Shown piece by piece: positions 61,501-64,000 of a DNA stretch of 64,000 nucleotides. The translations under genes and the position numbers were made by a program. The stretch is from Modicisalibacter radicis (GTDB taxonomy: Bacteria > Pseudomonadota > Gammaproteobacteria > Pseudomonadales > Halomonadaceae). The notes beneath the pieces are model-generated. The model had not been told where the DNA came from. It did no database searches and was given only the letters and a program-made list of their open reading frames with translations. The stretch's first letter is position 1; each line of letters opens with the position of its first letter. The stretch is from positions 1 to 64,000 of the forward strand of contig NZ_CAAHFN010000050.1 of assembly GCF_900961225.1 (NCBI RefSeq). Reading direction: 5' to 3'.

Positions 61501-62694
61501 CTAGCGCTGGCCGAAGCCATCGCGCAGATAACCTCCCAGCAGCCAGCGCAACGGCTTGGCGTGGCGCGCCGCGCCAAGCAGCCCATGGCGTGCGAGTCGC
61601 GCCAGCGGCTGCGTATCGCCGTACAGCGCCGTGAGCGAGCGGGACGCCAGCCACAGCGGCTGCGTGGCGCGTCGATGGCGCCGCTCGTAGGCCGCCAACA
61701 GCGTGTCCGCGCCGATATCCCGCCCGCTGGTTCGGGCCTTGCGGACCTCCTCGGCCAGGCGGCGAACGCTCGCCAGCCCGACGTTGAAGCCATGCGCCGT
61801 CACCGGGTGCAGGCCCAGCGCGGCATCGCCGATCAGCGCGAAGCGCGGGGCTGTCAGCCGCTCGGCGCGGCTCTCCACCAGCGGATAGGCGTGGAACTCG
61901 CCGCTGCGCCGCATATCGCCCAGGCAGTGGCGATAGCGCCGCGTGATCTCGGCGGAGAAGGCCTCGGCGCCGAGCGCCAGCAACCGCTCGGCGTCCGCCG
62001 GGTCCAGGGTCATCACCAGCGAGGCGTTGGACCCTTGCAGCGGCAGCAGCGACAGCGCCTGGCCATAATCGAACCACGACCAGGTCACCTGTCCGTGGGG
62101 CCGCTCGTGGCTCACCCGCCCCACCAACAGGCGCTGCCCGCTATCGTGTAGCTGGGCGGGCACTCCCATCAGCCGGCGCGACATCGAGAACCGGCCGTCG
62201 GCGCCGACTACCAGCCGCGCCGGGCACTCGCTGGCGGCATCGAACGTCACGTTCAGGGTCCGTGTGTCGCGGCGCAGGCCGCTCACCTGGCGCCCATCCA
62301 GCCATTCGATGCTTGCGCAGGCCGAGGCGGCGAGAAACGCCGCGCGGCGTATCGCCCGATTGGCCACCAGCCAGCCGAGTGGCTGCTGCGCATCGCGCGG
62401 CGTATCGGCGAGGATCAAGCCCCGGGACTCGTGGCCGTTGTACAGTCGCACCTCGCGGATCGGCGCGCAGGCCTGGGGGTCGAGGTGCTGCCAGATGCCG
62501 CAACGCTCGAGATGCTTGCGCGAGGCATGGGTCAGGGCGATCTCGCGGCCGTCGTCGGCGGGCTCTGCCAACTGCGCTTTCGACAGCCGGTCGATGACGC
62601 TCACCTGCAGCCCGGCGCCGGCCAGCTCCACGGCCTGGCATAGCCCGGCGGGGCCGGCACCGATCACCGCTACATCGCTCGACTCGTCCGCCAT
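61501..62694 (-). CDS. UbiH/UbiF/COQ6-family FAD monooxygenase
   Basis: This 397-residue flavoprotein hydroxylase has the N-terminal dinucleotide fold (VAVIGAGPAGL), the VVGADGRFS (DG) motif and the second FAD motif IGDAALGLHPVTAHGFNVGL. The family hydroxylates ubiquinone precursors. The HPVTAHGFN wording resembles the UbiM branch, but I am not certain of the subgroup. ATG 62694 follows AGGGGG; a 13-residue longer frame is possible. It stands alone between nrd and fbaB. Confidence 0.85.
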   Translation of the reverse strand: MADESSDVAVIGAGPAGLCQAVELAGAGLQVSVIDRLSKAQLAEPADDGREIALTHASRKHLERCGIWQHLDPQACAPIREVRLYNGHESRGLILADTPRDAQQPLGWLVANRAIRRAAFLAASACASIEWLDGRQVSGLRRDTRTLNVTFDAASECPARLVVGADGRFSMSRRLMGVPAQLHDSGQRLLVGRVSHERPHGQVTWSWFDYGQALSLLPLQGSNASLVMTLDPADAERLLALGAEAFSAEITRRYRHCLGDMRRSGEFHAYPLVESRAERLTAPRFALIGDAALGLHPVTAHGFNVGLASVRRLAEEVRKARTSGRDIGADTLLAAYERRHRRATQPLWLASRSLTALYGDTQPLARLARHGLLGAARHAKPLRWLLGGYLRDGFGQR

Positions 62695-62846
62695 GACGCC
62701 CCCTTCGCTGATACCCGCTCGGATAATGCCCAACAGGATCGCCAGCCTGATGAATGAGAAGCACTCATGTTAACCGAAGGCGCGAGCCCGGACGACAGCC
62801 GCGGCAAAAGACCGCGCGGGTAGCGATACAGGACTCCGGAACCAGA

Positions 62847-62868
62847 AGGCCCGGCATGAGCCGGGCCT
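62847..62868 (-). terminator. hairpin downstream of fbaB
   Basis: AGGCCCGGC (62847-62855) pairs with GCCGGGCCT (62860-62868), loop ATGA, 42 bp after the fbaB stop. The following T content is low, so strength is uncertain. Confidence 0.6.
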
Positions 62869-62909
62869 CGAGATGTGCCGGATCGTCGCCGGCGATGGTC
62901 AGCGACCGA

Positions 62910-63962
62910 TCAGGCCACGGTGACATCCTTGGCCAGGTAGACGTCCTGAATCGCGTTGAGCAGCTCGACACCCTCGGCCATCGGCTTCTGGAAGGCCTTG
63001 CGACCGGAGATCAGCCCCATGCCGCCGGCCCGCTTGTTGATCACCGCGGTGCGCACCGCCTCGCCGAGGTCGCTGTGACCCTTGGAGCCGCCGCCGGAGT
63101 TGATCAGGCCGATGCGCCCCATGTAGCAGTTGGCCACCTGGTAGCGGGCCAGGTCGATGGGATTGTCGGAGGTCAGTTCATCGTAGACCTTGTCGTGGGT
63201 GTGGCCGAAGCCGATCGCCCGGTAGCCGCCGTTGTTCTCGGGCAGCTTCTGCTTGACGATGTCGGCCTTGATGGTCGCCGCCATGTGGATCGCCTGGCCG
63301 GTCAGGTCCGAGGCGACGTGATAGTCGGTGCCGTCCTTCTTGAAATCGGGATTGCGCAGGTACGACCACAGCACGGTGACCATGCCCAGCTGGTGGGCGT
63401 GCTCGAAGGCCTCGCTGATCTCGGTGATCTGACGGCGGCAATCGGGCGAGCCGTAGTAGATGGTCGCGCCCACCGCCACGCAGCCCATGGCGTGGGCCTG
63501 CTCGACCTGGGCGAACAGCGTCTGGTCGTAGATCGCCGGGTAGGTCAGCGACTCGTTGTGGTTGAGCTTGAGCATCATCGGGATCTTGTGGGCGTAACGC
63601 CGCGCCACCGAGGACAGCACGCCGAGCGTCGACGCCACGCAGTTGCAGCCGCCCTCGATCGCCAGCTCGACGATGTTCTTGGGATCGAAATACTGCGGGT
63701 TGGGGGCGAACGAGGCGCCGGCGGAGTGCTCGATGCCCTGGTCGACGGGCAGGATGCTCACGTAGCCGGTACCGCCCAGGCGGCCGTGATCGTAGATCGC
63801 CTGCAGGTTGCGCAGCACGTTGGGGCCGCGGTCGGTGTCGCTCATCACCCGGTCGACGAAGTCCGGCCCCGGCAGGTAGAGGCTTTGCTTGTCGAAACCG
63901 CGACAGGTGTGATTGAGCAGGCTGTCGGCCTCGTCGCCCAGCAGTTTGGCAATATCGGTCAT
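62910..63962 (-). CDS. fbaB: class I fructose-bisphosphate aldolase (FbaB/DhnA type)
   Basis: This 350-residue Schiff-base aldolase matches bacterial Fba[27 protein letters not shown], then [12 protein letters not shown], the phosphate-binding [13 protein letters not shown] and [12 protein letters not shown]. It interconverts fructose-1,6-bisphosphate and triose phosphates; FbaB forms are often linked to gluconeogenesis. The ATG is at 63962 with GGGAGG about 11 bp upstream. The last 38 bases of the window are its upstream region. It complements tkt in central carbon metabolism. Confidence 0.94.
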   Translation of the reverse strand: MTDIAKLLGDEADSLLNHTCRGFDKQSLYLPGPDFVDRVMSDTDRGPNVLRNLQAIYDHGRLGGTGYVSILPVDQGIEHSAGASFAPNPQYFDPKNIVELAIEGGCNCVASTLGVLSSVARRYAHKIPMMLKLNHNESLTYPAIYDQTLFAQVEQAHAMGCVAVGATIYYGSPDCRRQITEISEAFEHAHQLGMVTVLWSYLRNPDFKKDGTDYHVASDLTGQAIHMAATIKADIVKQKLPENNGGYRAIGFGHTHDKVYDELTSDNPIDLARYQVANCYMGRIGLINSGGGSKGHSDLGEAVRTAVINKRAGGMGLISGRKAFQKPMAEGVELLNAIQDVYLAKDVTVA

Positions 63963-64000
63963 TGGCTTGCGCGCCTCCCTTTGAGTATGGTCCTTGCTCT

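Overview
The window is GC-rich chromosomal DNA of a gammaproteobacterium, most likely a halophilic Halomonadaceae member (inference). The basis is the prlC-yheV pair, an E. coli-like LldD, a SAH riboswitch in front of ahcY, a SiaABCD module, and a set of TRAP, TTT, NSS and CPA1 transporters typical of marine or saline heterotrophs. Genes are densely packed with many stop/start overlaps. I found no insertion sequence, integrase, prophage, CRISPR array or tRNA. The left edge holds the promoters and boxA leader of an rRNA operon that runs leftward out of the window.

Layout. 0.4-7.2 kb: a HAD phosphatase, lldD divergent from lldR (two LldR/PdhR-type operators between them), and dctB-dctD directly behind lldR. 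7.2-13 kb: a YdjM homologue with a LexA box, a gamma-carbonic-anhydrase-like protein, an NSS symporter, prlC-yheV and a periplasmic sodC. 13-20.5 kb: a tripartite tricarboxylate-type (TTT) transporter, a LysR regulator, a cysteine-dioxygenase-like cupin, a four-domain rhodanese and a cystathionine beta-lyase-like enzyme, together a probable organosulfur uptake and catabolism locus. 20.5-28.4 kb: a dctPQM TRAP transporter with a sigma-54 promoter and enhancer-like repeats, Mn-type sodA, a second sodC, metF, a CDF metal exporter behind a CadR-like promoter, and an AEC permease. 28.4-34.8 kb: a tartrate operon (TTT transporter, D-tartrate dehydratase, tartrate/malate dehydrogenase-type enzyme, GntR regulator).

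34.9-43.2 kb is the most unusual part: eight overlapping genes encode a complex-I-like membrane arm (nuoA, nuoBD fusion, nuoH, J, K, L, M, N). The operon has no NADH module and no NuoI. The NuoB-like part has no cluster-binding cysteines, and conserved acidic residues are lost in several membrane subunits. It may be an ion-translocating device cut off from electron transfer. A Cys-rich copper-storage protein and a CPA1 antiporter lie next to it.

45-51 kb holds SAM-cycle genes: ahcY behind a SAH riboswitch, metK, and a divergent tkt. 51-53.2 kb holds an FMN riboswitch, an RibH2-type lumazine synthase, a SorC-family regulator and a decayed 60-bp copy of the 3' part of a transketolase gene. 53.2-57 kb is siaABCD (c-di-GMP signalling). 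57-61.3 kb is a class Ib ribonucleotide reductase operon nrdHIEF with two NrdR-box-like sites 31 bp apart. A UbiH-family hydroxylase and class I aldolase fbaB end the window.
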